Shown here: one piece after another, positions 1 to 11,340 of the stretch
Layout of the letters: each line of letters begins with the position of its first letter
Position numbering within the stretch: position 1 is the first letter of the stretch
Assembly (NCBI GenBank): GCA_028023455.1
Contig: JAQFVV010000556.1
Coordinates: forward strand, 64,001-128,000
Source of the DNA: Epiperipatus broadwayi
Taxonomy: Eukaryota > Onychophora > Udeonychophora > Euonychophora > Peripatidae
Reading direction: 5' to 3'
Length of the DNA stretch: 64,000 nt
Notes under the pieces: generated by a model
Told to the model about the DNA's origin: nothing
Seen by the model: only the letters and a program-made list of their open reading frames with translations
The model's database searches: none
Program-made: the position numbers and the translations under genes

Positions 1-1330
1 GCAAAGAAAATATTGTGGTAGACACTTTAAGCTGATATCTGGTAGCTCAAGAACAACACTTGAGTTGCGACAAAGTGTATATAGCTGCCACCAAAATAAA
101 TAAAAGAAATGGAATAGAAGACAATTTGCATAGATTAAAGGAGCAGCAAGAGGAAGATAATGAGTGCAAACAAATAATGGAGTATTTACCCCATCAGCCT
201 GTAATGAAAATGGCCAATAACCTGCTATGGAGGGACCAAAATCACTGTGCTTAAAGGGAGGACTCTTACATCGTGTATTATGAAAAAAACACACATTATT
301 CTTCTGGTTGCCATGAGGAAGCAAATAATTAAATATGTGCATAACACTTATAGACATTATGGGGCAAATAATGTTGAAGGATGGCTGAGCCATTGGTTTT
401 ACTGGCTGGGAATGAATGCCAGTATTGCAGACATTATTGGTGCATGCACCGTATGTTCAGCAACCAAGCTTTCTAACACATCAGGAGTGAAGTCGCTACA
501 ACCTTTCTATGCCCAACATCTGAAAAGCCTACTAGTGATTGACTTCTATGGATCTCTGCCTCCATTCAATAAAATGAAATATCTCATGGTGACATATGAT
601 GTGTTTTCAAAGCTGGTAGCAGCATATCCAGTAGCTCAAGCTAATGCAAAACAAACTATTTGAGTTTTGGAGCAACAATACTTTAAGACTGTAGGAATTC
701 CAGACAAAATTCTGTCAGATTATGGAACACCCTTTGTATCTAGCAAATAGAAGAAATGGATGGACAGGTGTGGGATAAGACATATACTTACATTGATTCA
801 TAACCTCAGTCTAATCCATGTGAACGGATTATGAGGGAGTTAGGGCATTTATGAGGGAGTTAGGGCATTTATGAGGGAGTTAGGGCATTTATTTTGACTT
901 TATATACAGGATGATCATTGCAAATGGGTGAAAGAAACCTCACAAATAGTCAACATGATAAACTAATCAAGAAATGAGTCTGCAGGATTCGAACTTGTTC
1001 GGCTACCTTTTGAAGAAATATTCTGTATCCGTTTGAGACTAAATTGCCAGTGGGGATGAATCCAATCAACCAGAAAAGAGATGCTAAGCAAGCACTTAAC
1101 TGGTTAAGAAAAATGGGCATGCTATGGCAGAAGAGTCAGAGAACACCTAAGGCAATATTCAGGAGGGGAGATGAGGTCATGGTGAGAGTTAGCATCTGGT
1201 GAGTCATCTTAAAAAAAATATATAAAAAAAATCCCACCCAATATAAAAGCCCCCTCAACAACAAAGAGAAAAATAATAATAAAATTTTTGTAGCACAGGG
1301 GATGGAGGAAAAGGGAACATATAACACCCG
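1..1330 (+). pseudogene. Ty3/gypsy-type retrotransposon pol remnant (RNase H end, integrase)
   Basis: This is the 3' part of a Ty3/gypsy-like pol that enters from outside the window. The first codons (frame 3) read KENIVVDTLS followed by a stop, matching the end of gypsy RNase H (the 'DALSR' signature). At 247-663 lies an integrase: an H-H-C-C zinc-binding pattern (HNTYRH ... CTVC) followed by the start of the rve catalytic core with its first Asp (LLVIDFYGSLP). After a stop at 661 the core continues in shifted frames (SDYGTPFVSSK near 715-750, then CERIMRELG near 820-850). In-frame stops, frameshifts and a local triplication show it is dead. Residues near 1040-1200 resemble an integrase C-terminal region. 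It is followed directly by an LTR, so this is the 3' end of one element. The family is inferred from motifs, not from a search. Confidence 0.85.
828..887 (+). repeat. 20 bp tandem triplication inside the integrase remnant
   Basis: The unit atgagggagttagggcattt occurs three times in a row with no visible mismatch. It lies over the part of integrase encoding IMRELG, so it is a local duplication that helped break the frame. Perfect identity suggests it is younger than most of the decay in the surrounding pol. Confidence 0.9.
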
Positions 1331-1684
1331 GTCATTGAGGTTAGTGAAAAGAGAAAAACAGCCACTGGACAGGTGGTAATAATACTAAATGAAATGTTTG
1401 GGAATAATAATAATAACAAGGAGGCTTATTAATTAAGAAGAAATGCTCGTAAATAAACAGTTCAAAAAAAAAAAAATCAATAAAATCAAGTTAAATAAAT
1501 AGGTCAAATGAATGATTTAAGAGTAATATTTGTAGGATTAAATAAATGAATAAAATAAAGGGTTTAATTAATGTGATCGAGTTAAATAAATAAATAACAT
1601 GTCTGTAATAAAATAAAATAGTTTCTGAATTAAGAATTAAAGTTATCAGAGATAAAATGGTCAAAAATGACACATTTTACTCTC

Positions 1685-1702
1685 AAACGGAGGGTGGTAT
1701 AA
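1685..1702 (+). promoter_or_regulatory. Probable polypurine tract next to the 3' LTR
   Basis: A purine-rich run (aaacggagggtgg) lies immediately upstream of the LTR start TGTACC. In Ty3/gypsy elements the plus-strand primer sits here. The assignment rests on position and composition only. Confidence 0.4.
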
Positions 1703-3364
1703 TGTACCAATATTGTGCTGGCACATAATAATTTTGTTTTAAAAAAAATTATTAAAATAAAAAAAATCTTTTGTAAAAGAAAAACGTAAAATTAAAAGTA
1801 TAAGAGTTTTTGAAATAAAAGTTACAATCAATTAATGAGTCAGACAGGGAAGGGGGGTTCACTTCAGAAGCATCAAACTAAAAGTTTATAAAAGAAATAA
1901 AGAGTTTTTTATTATTATTATTGATTGAAATATAAGTTAAAAGTATAAAGATGTAAATCTCTTTTTATTTAAGTCATCTTAAAATTAAATAGTGAATGGA
2001 TCTTAAATTATATATGTGCATGCGACTAAATATAATAAATGTATGCGTACTAAATATTAAGAATAAATGAAAGTTAAAAAATTAAAAAAATGCTCAGTGA
2101 TGGCTAATAATTAAAAATATAAAACAACAAGTTCAGCAATTGGCTACTAATCACAAATGTAAAAAACAACAGGATTAAAAAGCTTATCTCCAAAGGATTA
2201 GCTACTAATGACAAGAACTTTGACAACAGATATTGCTGGAGGATATCAAAATGAAAACACGCCTCGTATAAATAGACAATTTTTTTATCAGACAGTTAGT
2301 TACATTAGAGTTGCATTTGAGAGAGTTATATAAGTCAGTTTATTATGGATCCAGAATCAAGAATACAGTGTTAAAACCTCAGAAAACATACAACTTTCTC
2401 CAGCCTGAAGTCCGATGAAAACAGCCAATTTACCCAATAAAAGTGATGCCAGTGTAACAACCTGAAGCCACTCAATATCTAATTGTCTTAAAGAAAATGC
2501 CTCGGAATAATAAACATCAAATCTCCACAAGAAAACTTCAAATCTAACCGGTTAGAAATACTTCATTAGAAGCAGCAAACAGCAAGAAGTATCCACGTTC
2601 AAAATCCTAGGTAATAACATTTTCTTATATTCATTTCTAAAGTAGCCATCGCATTCGTAAAACCTCAAGAGTCAAGTTTAAGAACTCTATTGCATACATA
2701 GATGAACTATTAATATGTGTGTTTAAAATGTGTGTATTCATGTGCTAGTATATTGATTTCATTGTATTTTAAATTTCAAATATTATTTAATGCTTTCTCA
2801 TAAGATATTATAGTGTGTGAATTATATATGTGCATGTGTTATATTAGTAAATAAGATTTATAAAATATTTAAAATTAGTTTAATAAATGTTAATTAAAAT
2901 AAATTGTCTTTAAACTTAAAGCTTTATTTGTCAGTCAATTCTTTTCACCACTAATTGAAACTATATTTTGTTATTGAATTAAAATAATAGACTGAGCTAG
3001 TTAAGGGATTTTTTGAGTGCTGGATTATGAGCCTACTGTCCGAACATGTTAGTTTAGACTAGCTGGTGCCCGGGGTTTACTCTGAAACAAATAAAGTGTT
3101 TGGATAGTTGGGGTTTGAATCTAGCAGCCGAAGTGGGCCACGATCTGGAAATGTGATTGTGTTATGTGTTGCATAGCTTGATCTGATTGTGGGTATTATT
3201 GATGCTAAAGCTATCAATAATATTTTCCACTTTGCTAGAACATGCTGGTTTGTTCACGTAAAATTTATAATTAAATAAGATTATAAATGTATTATAAATA
3301 AGCTTGAAACCAGCTAAACCAATGGCAGATGCAGTGTGAGTGTCATTGAATCGAACCTGGTACA

Positions 3365-3366
<2 letters not shown>
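1703..3366 (+). mobile_element. 3' LTR of the gypsy-like element (~1.66 kb)
   Basis: This segment follows the pol remnant and aligns by eye, end to end, with the reverse complement of 16337-18029, which defines it as an LTR. It starts TGTACC and ends near GGTACA. A TATA-like box (TATAAATA, 2267-2274) is matched by an ACATAAATA-like sequence at the equivalent place in the other copy. A conserved AATAAA (3090-3095) is the likely poly(A) signal. The 3' third (about 2990-3250) contains a tRNA-B-box-like string (ggggtttgaatc), which makes this part look like a SINE when seen alone. Long for a gypsy LTR. Divergence between the copies is substantial, so the insertions are old. Confidence 0.75.
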
Positions 3367-3397
<31 letters not shown>

Positions 3398-3465
3398 GGT
3401 GTGTACACTTTAAATTAAACATGGCTCAATGTATATATAAACAGAGAGAGAGAGAGAGTAAATCA
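3366..3465. repeat. TA/TG and GA microsatellites
   Basis: A (TA)n(TG)n tract at about 3366-3402 abuts the LTR end, and a (GA)n tract lies near 3442-3460. The small open frame across this region on the - strand is only the translation of the TG repeat. Confidence 0.9.
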
Positions 3466-5090
3466 CCTTCATCCAAGGCTATGAATTAAAAATACTGTAA
3501 TAAAATGAATCCACCTTTTCTTGGATCTCTATTGTGAGTATATACAGTATCTGCCTAAAGAAAAGTTGAATAGAGTATACAATATAGCATGACCAAGTAA
3601 TAATATTTCGTCTTTCTGTTAGTTCCCATTAATTCACTCTCAACACAATTTATATTAGCTTATCAATTTTACAACTATATCAAAACTTTAATGAACTGTA
3701 ACTTCTTGCAATCATTGATACTAAGACTTGCATTGGGTGGCAGTACTGAATGAAAAATTACCTACTGAATATGTAATTTAGATAGACAAAAACTACATTT
3801 CACAAATGTGTTCTGAATAGTCAGCATTTCATGTCAATAAACCATTGGCAATGCTAGGAATGGATTAAGATTTTATTTAAAAACCAGATTTTTAAAACAG
3901 TTTACTACTTATAAAGGTTCAAATTATAAATCCCAAGGCAGAGAAAGTATCTCATTTTTAAAAATCTGTGAGAAATGAAATTCATTAATTTAAGTAGATG
4001 TAAATGTTAATTGCATAATATTTTTGTCAATGAATGGTGGTTTACTTAAGAATAAGCTTTAAGCATCAGCAGCCACCAATATTTTTAAACATTAATTGTC
4101 ATGGAGTGCTGACTAGCCACAATTGTATTGGATAGACAGACAAGTATTTCCATTTTATTTCAGTTACATGTATTATTTAAATGATACCACTTAATTAATT
4201 GTTTTATCAATTAGATATTTTCTTCTAAATTTTACAATAACATTCACTAATAAAATAAGTTTTTTTTTTTTTAAGTTAGTATTCTTAACATAGCCTACTA
4301 CAGGAATGTGAAGTAATGAATTTTATTGATTCCCCCCCCCCCACTTTTTAGTATTTAAAGTTCTTACTTTATCTATGTACATATTTTTACCTCCCGTTCA
4401 AATCTATTTCTTTTAATATTTAACTTGAAGTTTTTAAATCAATTTGACTTTCTCTTATTCATTTATAATTATATAAATCTATAAAAAGATCATTTGTTCA
4501 TATATGTGCAATTTTGTAATGTTAATAATTAATATTAAACCATCAAACATCACATGATCACCATCTCTATACTAACACATAATTTGGCACAGTGTGGCAC
4601 TACTGTATGGGGAGTTTTGCCTTTGTTTACAATAATTAATATCTTGATAGAGAAAAATGGATGTTAAATTAAGGCTCTTTGAACTTTTAAAATATAATTT
4701 TTTATAACTCAAATAATGTTCATTTGTAGAAAAGAATATATATTTTAAAACTACTATTTTTTATTTTAATTTTACTTTCAATGAATCATATTTTCCTTTT
4801 TAGCTCTGAAATATATAATGAAACTATCAATGTCCATGACCCACGCTTCTAAGATTTTTTTTTGTATTCCAAAACTTTTAATTTTTTATGTAGGGTGTGT
4901 GTGTGTGAATTTATATGTAAATTGGGCAACACATAAACAGAAAATTTAGAAGTATTATTTTTAATCCACATCTGCCTTCTATAGAAGTATTTTTTGTTGT
5001 TTAATATGTTTTATGGTAAGTTCTTTTATAAAACTATTCTATCCCAGCTTGGTGAACATGTTTATAATTAACTTATATATGCATGTGTTT
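3466..5090. other. AT-rich sequence with two fragments of the 440 bp repeat family
   Basis: No gene is visible. Two short stretches resemble parts of the repeat unit expanded at 7.2-9.4 kb: near 3710-3755 (tgcattgggtggcagtactg) and 4545-4625 (catcacatgatcaccat ... ggcactactgtatgg). Homopolymers (T13 near 4260, C10 near 4332) and short TG runs account for the rest of the visible structure. Confidence 0.5.
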
Positions 5091-5097
5091 ACATAGA

Positions 5098-5166
5098 AGG
5101 GCTTTATGGTGCAGTGGTAGCACATCCAATTTTTATGCTTGGGGTCATATTTTGAATTCATGCCAA
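5098..5166 (+). repeat. tRNA-like SINE head
   Basis: The sequence has an A-box-like string (tatggtgcagtggtagcac) and, about 40 bases on, a degraded B-box (ttttgaattcatgcc), in the spacing of a tRNA gene. It cannot form a good acceptor stem, so it is more likely a tRNA-derived SINE or tRNA pseudogene than a functional tRNA. Confidence 0.45.
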
Positions 5167-5259
5167 GTCAACTTGAACATTTTTATTAGGCTTAAGATTT
5201 TCTTTCAAGAAGTCAATTTATCTAACAAAGAACATTGGTTGGTAAATAGATATTTAGCT

Positions 5260-5320
5260 ATTCTTAGCTAGGGAATTAAACAAGAATAATATTCTTAGCT
5301 AGGGAATTAAACAAGAATAG
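5260..5320. repeat. 31 bp tandem duplication
   Basis: attcttagctagggaattaa and its flank (31 bp unit) occurs twice in direct succession with no mismatch seen. It is a recent local duplication. Confidence 0.85.
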
Positions 5321-5500
5321 AAATTCATTCAAATATTCATCATTTAGAAATTGACAAGATTGATGAGTACTGCCTTTTTGTTACTTTTCATTATGCTATT
5401 TAATTGATGTTTTATCTTTTACATGCATATTATTATTTAATATTTATATATTAGTGTACTACCTGGAAAAATTAAACTTGTGACTTGAATAGCTCAGTAT

Positions 5501-5541
5501 TGCTATGAATATCAGGCAACCCGCCTCGAAAGCGCTAAGCA
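5501..5541 (+). ncRNA. Degenerate hammerhead-like motif
   Basis: The string tcgaaagcgctaagca contains GAAA followed by the self-complementary AGCGCT, the same 3' core found at both Penelope pairs in this window. TGCT (5501-5504) can pair with AGCA (5538-5541) as stem I, and GGC (5515-5517) with GCC (5523-5525) as stem II. The 5' catalytic strand (CTGATGA) is not intact; ctatgaa is at the expected place. Probably a decayed ribozyme relic, but it could be chance. Confidence 0.3.
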
Positions 5542-7190
5542 TTTAATATTTTTGCACTCTTTAGAGCTTCTCTTTCAAGCGCTTCACACGCTTTTAATTT
5601 TATGTATTATAACAAGTATAGATAAATGATTCACCAAACAAAAATAAAAAAATCACTTTGATTAATCCTATCAAAAACTATTCTAAATGCATGACTGCTT
5701 TTTCAAATATTTTGATATTCCAAATTTTAATTTTTAATTAATAATTTTTATTACTTAACACAACTGTCAAATTTTTTTATATGGTTATTTTTAATAAGTA
5801 AAATAATTGTCATTATTAACAAATGTAGAATATTAGAAATGTCTATAACTCCAAAAATCTTCTATACATAAGATAATATTATTTTAACTAGACTTTAATA
5901 AGAATTTTCTAATGTTATGTTACTAGATTTTTCACTGTGGTGTGAGCCAGTTTATCTGCTTTTGCTATGCTTTATCAAGTAGTTGTTTTTTAACTGAATA
6001 ATATTTTGATATTATTATAAATGATAACCATAGACTTGGTACTTGCAAATGAACAGTTTTCTTCATATTATTATATTTTTATTTGTACCACCATTACACT
6101 GTCAATCATCAGACCAACCCAAATTTGTTAGAATCTTACCCATTAACCGCGAACAATTAGATAATCATTTTCTGTCTATTTAATTAAAATAAACTCATAA
6201 ATCTGTTTGTGTTTTTCCAAGTCTGAAATCATATTCCAAAATTATGATCTTGTCAGGAAACCCTTCTATTCCTACAAAACTTGTTGAATTGGAATTATAC
6301 TTAAAATTTGTCTGTATTTAGCTGTAATTGATGAAATTATCTAAATTCTATTGTAAAAGCATAATGATTATGACATTATAGATAATATGAAATTTAAATT
6401 TAAAACTACTTCTGTGCATTTGTCTTCACAATCTGTTATTGTGCTTATGTTAGAGCAAATTTTTTATCAAAGCAAGAATCTATAATCAAGGCAACACTGT
6501 TGGTTTGTCATTGCTTGCTTGAGTCCATTAATATAAATTTAATGTAACATCCCTTATTTGAAATTATATCACAAACTTTCTGACAAAATAATGAAACACT
6601 TTTTATTCTTATTATTATCATCATCATTATAGAATATTAGCAATTGAAGGCATGTTGCATCAGAAACTTACATGAATCAAATCTATTCATCAAATATCAT
6701 AAAGAAAAAAAAGAATATATTTTTTAAATAAGTAATATTGTATGTGTGTGAAACATCAATGAAATTCACAGAAATCAGATAGGGAAATTATCTTCAGATG
6801 TAAAGAATAGCTGCAAGTAAGAAATTCCAATGAAAAGCATGTTCTGTAAGATAAGATATTTGGTAATCAAAGGTTAAGTTCTGTTTTTGACACAATCTGC
6901 TTTTTATTTTCCCCTTTTTTATTTTTTCCATTTTTATTTTTTATTACCTGAAGAAATTTTAGTTAGTGTAGGGTCTAGCTATTACAAATCTCTCATGCCA
7001 TCAATCAATTTTGTGCATTGTCTGGAATAGTATGTTTGGACAACCAAATTTTATTTTTTAATTAAATAGAAAGCAATTCTAATTCCAATCTTAAATTCTT
7101 ATAACTCTGTACTTCTTAAAAATCAAACATCATAAATTCTTTCTTTGAAATTTTACATTAAAATGCTAGAATAAATTACCTTAAAAAGCT
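5542..7190. other. AT-rich sequence without a recognisable feature
   Basis: I see no coding signal, no splice-bounded open frame and no repeat family that recurs elsewhere in the window. Short homopolymers and a CAT/ATT run near 6610-6630 are the only local structure. Confidence 0.5.
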
Positions 7191-7333
7191 ATTCTACTGA
7201 ACATCACCTTTCTTATGTTTACACAAACTGTTAAAACAGTGATTCTCCTTACAGTAGTGCTACCCAGTGAAAGCCATAGTAATTAATGGATACAAGAAGA
7301 TTTGTGCATAAAATTCACATGTAGTGCCTACTC

Positions 7334-7393
7334 ATTCAATATACTCATATTAGTTTCTAGCTTGTGGCTTTCATCAGTGAGAATCCTTGGATC
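7334..7393 (-). ncRNA. Hammerhead ribozyme-like motif, array unit 1
   Basis: On the - strand this has CTGATGA (7371-7377) and GAAA (7354-7357) intact. They are separated by a 13 nt stem II hairpin with AGC/GCT pairing and a CACAA loop. Inner stem I is CTCA pairing with TGAG directly after the predicted cleavage site. An outer helix ATCCAA/TTGAAT (5 of 6 pairs) closes it beyond an internal loop. Stem III is ACTAAT, no longer self-complementary. All residues of the two core strands are present, so this is the array copy most likely to have kept activity. No activity is shown by sequence alone. Confidence 0.65.
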
Positions 7394-7778
7394 TGAAAAC
7401 ACTGCATCTAGATTGTGCAATCTAATGCAAGTCTCCAGTAGATACCTTTTACCTTTTTAATTAACTATAAAGCTAAGAGTCCAAAATGAAAACATTTTTT
7501 GAATCCAAACTCATTCACTTGTAGTCATATAGGTCTGAACCTAGTTCAGTATCTATGAATTTTGGTGTCTTTGGTTCTATAATAACTATAGTCACCATCA
7601 TTCTATGAGTATGAATGGTATTAAACCACTAAACATCACATAATCACCATTTCCTATGATTACAGAAGCTGTTAAAGCAGCGACAAACTCTCCATACAAT
7701 AGTGCCATCCAATGCAAGTTATAGTAATCAATGGACACAAAAAGGTTTGTGCATAAAATAACTATATAGTACCTACTC

Positions 7779-7835
7779 ATCCAATATCTCTAGACTAGTT
7801 TCTAGCTTATGACTTCCATCAGTGGAGTCTTGGAT
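7779..7835 (-). ncRNA. Hammerhead-like motif, array unit 2 (core mutated)
   Basis: The layout is the same as in unit 1. The outer stem I helix ATCCAA/TTGGAT is perfect, and stem III ACTAGT is palindromic and followed by C at the cleavage position. The catalytic strand reads CTGATGG, so the final core A is G, which is expected to impair cleavage. GAAA is intact. Confidence 0.6.
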
Positions 7836-8214
7836 CTGCGAATACTGTACCTAGATAACTGGATCTATTGCAACCCTCCAACAGATACATTTTATCTTTT
7901 TATTTAATTATAACGCTAAGAGTACAAAATGAAAATAATAATGTTTTCAATCCAAACACATTCACTTGTATAGTTATATAGATCTGAAACAATTCAATTT
8001 TAGTGTCTTTGGTTCTCTAATAATCATAGTTACCATCATCCCATAGGCATGAATGGTATTAAGTCCCTAAACATCACATGATCACCATTTTTTATCCTTA
8101 CACAAGCTGTTAAAACAGTGACAAACTCCCCTTATAGTAGTGTCACCCAATGCAAGCCATAGTAATCAATGGATGCAAGATTTGTACATAAAATCTCTAT
8201 CTAGCGCCTACTAC

Positions 8215-8273
8215 ATTCAATATCCCCAGATTAGTTTTTAGCTTGTGGTTTTCATCAGTGAAGAGCCTTGGAT
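8215..8273 (-). ncRNA. Hammerhead-like motif, array unit 3 (core mutated)
   Basis: CTGATGA (8252-8258) is intact. Inner stem I is CTTCA/TGGGG, preserved only through G-U and compensating pairs compared with other copies. GAAA has become AAAA, which removes an essential core G, so this copy is probably inactive. Confidence 0.55.
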
Positions 8274-8916
8274 CTTAGAGCATAGCATCTAAATCTTAAA
8301 ATCTAATCCAACCCCCCAGCAGCCACCTTTTATCTTTCTAGTTAACTATAAAGCTACGAGTTCTAAATGAAAACAGACATTTTCTGTCCAAGCTTATTTG
8401 CTTCTATAGTTATATAGATCTGAACTCAATGCAGTATCTATACATTTTGGTATCTTTGATTCTTTAATAACCATGGTCCACCATCATCCCATGGGTAGGA
8501 ATGGTATTAAATCACTAAACATCACATGGTCACCATTTCCTATGAATAGGCACTAGATAGGGATTTTATACATAAACCTTGCATCCATTGATTACTATGG
8601 CTTGCACTGGATAGCACTACTGAATGGAGAATTTGTTACTGTTTTAATAGCTTGTATAAGCATAGGAAATGGTGATCATATAATGTTTAGGAATTTAATA
8701 CCATTCCTGCCCATGGGGTGATGGTGTCTATGATTATTAGAGAACCAAAGATACCAAAATTGAACAGTGTTCAGATTTGTCTATACAAATAAATGAGTTT
8801 AGATTGAAAACCTTGTCTGTTTTCATTTTGGACTCTTAGCTTTATAATTAATTAAAAGGTAAAACATATCTGCTGGAGGATTGCATTAGATTGTAAGATC
8901 TGTGCACTGCTTTCAG

Positions 8917-8973
8917 ATCTAAGGTTCCACTGATGAAAGTTATAATCTAGAAACTAGTCTAGAGATATTGGAT
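8917..8973 (+). ncRNA. Hammerhead ribozyme-like motif, inverted unit 1
   Basis: CTGATGA (8930-8936), GAAA (8950-8953), stem III palindrome ACTAGT (8953-8958) and C at the cleavage position (8959) are all present. The outer stem I helix ATCTAA/TTGGAT pairs over six positions including one G-U. Inner stem I has one mismatch, and one of three stem II pairs is lost. It is the + strand counterpart of the motifs at 7.3-8.3 kb. Confidence 0.65.
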
Positions 8974-9326
8974 GAATAGGCACTAGATGGGGATTTTATG
9001 CACAAATCTTGCATCGATTGATTACTATGTTTTACACTGGGTGGTACTACTGTATAGAGTGTCATGGTGATCATGTGATGTTTGGTAATTTAATAACATT
9101 CTTGCCCATGGAATTATGGTAACTATGGTTATTAAAGAACCAACATCACCAAAATTTATAGATATTGAACTGGATTCAGATCAATATGATTATATAAGCA
9201 AATGAGCTTGGATTGAAAACATCTGTTTTCATTTTGGGCTCAAAAGATTTTATAATTAATTAAAAAGTTAAGAGCAGCTGGTGGAGGGTAGCATTATATT
9301 CTAAGATCTAGATGTAGTACTCTTAA

Positions 9327-9372
9327 ATCCAATGTTTCTCAATGATAAGTTAAAACTGGTCTGGGGATATTT
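9327..9372 (+). ncRNA. Decayed hammerhead-like motif, inverted unit 2
   Basis: ATCCAA, a damaged catalytic strand (aatgataag), AAAA and ACTGGTCTGG are recognisable in order, but part of stem II is deleted. It is a relic, identified by alignment to the unit at 8.9 kb. Confidence 0.4.
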
Positions 9373-9430
9373 TATGCTTAAATATTATTGCAAACAGTGA
9401 TTATAATGGGAGAATTTGTCACTGTTTTCA

Positions 9431-10500
9431 AAGGATTGTAATCAGAAACAAATTACCAACAATAATGGTCAAATATATCAGTTGATCATAGTATTTTATT
9501 GGACAAAAAATTAATGCACTTATATACATCATATCTCAATCTTAACTGAATACACTTTTTTCCTGTAACTGTTGCAAGAGATTTTTAAAAAAATCTAAAA
9601 TGAATAAAAAAAAATTTTTTTTTTGCATCTTTTTTGTGCTTATTCAAGGATCTTTGAAACAGTTATACTATACTATAAAAATGATTGTCTTAGTTCCAGA
9701 GATTGTTTTAGCCAGAAAAATCTCAATATTGGGATATAATTTAACAACTTTTAGATTTTTTTTTTTCACACTCATACTTAATTTTAAAAAAGGAATTAAA
9801 TTATATCTTCATTCTCAGATTAGTTTTATTTTATTTTATTTTATAGATACAGCTTTGATATGAGAAAATAGAAATCATCTTCTATTACTGAATTAAAAAA
9901 AACTGAATAAATTCTATATCAAGTCTTATACATATTCAATTTAATTAACATATTCTAAAAAATTTTCTTTATATCTAATTAATATTTGCATTTATTATCT
10001 CACATCTTGCTTCCATTGATCAAAATAGATAAAGAACACTCAGTTACTTGAGTCTTTATTATAGTATAAATTTCAATTCAACATTCTGTACTATTAGATA
10101 AATACAACTTCTATAAAATGATGTTATTCAAAATTTTGTAGCCAAATATTTATTTGCTATTGTGAATAACTGAAAATTAACATCTAACAAATTAAATTAT
10201 GTATTAAAGAAACCTTTAAATCATATCATTTGTAATTTTAGAATATTTAATTTGATATTACAATTAAAAATGGATCCAATATTATATGAATTGTACAACT
10301 CTTCTCAGACAATGACCATTAGCAGTGATTTTAATATCCTTTTGTTACCATATGACTTATAAATATTATTAATATCTTTAAAAAATCATTATTATGTTTA
10401 CTAAAAACTTTTTTTTTTACTTGCTGAATTTTGCAAGTTTTTAATAATTCATTGTGATTTCTATTCCTCAGGAATATATATTTTTTTTGTGTTGTTACAG
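9431..10500. other. AT-rich sequence without a recognisable feature
   Basis: No gene or recurrent repeat is visible. The open frame near 9600-9863 (+) is low-complexity (poly-A/T translated as Lys/Phe) with no coding signature. Confidence 0.5.
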
Positions 10501-10505
10501 CAACT

Positions 10506-10559
10506 AGTATTTAATATAACCAACTGCAGTGTAGTATTTAATATAACCAACTGCAGTGT
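10506..10559. repeat. 27 bp tandem duplication
   Basis: The unit agtatttaatataaccaact plus gcagtgt is present twice in direct succession without a visible mismatch. Confidence 0.85.
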
Positions 10560-11340
10560 AAGAAGAATTTTCTTCTTCCTCTATTTTAATGTCTTCTATG
10601 ACTAGCTTGAATTTTCAATGATTATAAGATGAAAGTGCAATTAAATCTTCATTCCCAGACCAGTTTCTGATTATTGTCTTTATCAATAAAGATTTGGGAT
10701 TCAAATCTGGAATCATTGCAGTTATGTATATGATAATCACTATGTATCTGATAATCACCTTTAATCTCAAGCTTCCAGCTTAAAATTTAAAAAAAACCCT
10801 AAAGTTTTGACTAAACCAATGCGATTGTATAGTTATATATTGTACCCTTCCTTAATAAAAATACTACTGAACAAGAGAATCTGGGTAACTGAGATAACAA
10901 TAATGTATTATAATTGCATAAATGATGATTATTAAAATAATATAACATATAGACTAGCTCTAGACATAATATCTAATGAAATAATATTTTTCACTAATTA
11001 AATTAAGAAAATCTTAAATATAATAAAATATCATAGTACTTAGGTTCTTAATAAATAATTAGGGTTTCAAATTATAATACTTAATCCATTCATTTACTAA
11101 TAAATCTAATTTATAACTAACTCACTATTATAAACAAAGTAAGGTTCTGTCAAAATAATAAATATAATTATAAATTTTCTAACATGAGACGTTCAGTAAG
11201 GTATACTAGCTTAAACATTGGGAGTATATCCTAAAATATTTTATAAATTTATTACAGAAATAATAAACGAATTAATATTTTTTTAATAAAATACTAATTA
11301 ATAACTTTACTCATTATCTCTTAAAAAGAAATTTACAATT

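Larger units (their letters stand above)
7195..9430. mobile_element. Retrozyme-like ~440 bp repeat: three tandem units (-), then two inverted units (+)
   Basis: Three units in - orientation follow each other with a period of about 436-445 bp, measured between equivalent positions of the hammerhead strand at 7371, 7816 and 8252. The orientation flips near 8554 and two more units follow in + orientation to about 9430. The junction string tggtattaaa-cactaaacatcacat recurs at each unit border (about 7620, 8055, 8500). Each unit carries one hammerhead-like motif, annotated separately. No protein-coding capacity is seen. One self-cleaving motif per monomer in a multimeric array is the arrangement described for retrozymes, whose transcripts are cut into unit-length RNAs. 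Relatives occur at 3.7, 4.5, 29.4, 32.5 and 60.0 kb. Divergence between units suggests an old array. Confidence 0.75.

Noticed and set aside
2990-3250. SINE-like segment with a tRNA B-box-like string
   Set aside because: It aligns within the longer LTR shared with 16337-18029, so it is part of that LTR and not a separate SINE.
3162-3422. 86-codon - strand open frame
   Set aside because: It lies inside the LTR and runs through the TG microsatellite (Thr-His repeats); not a gene.
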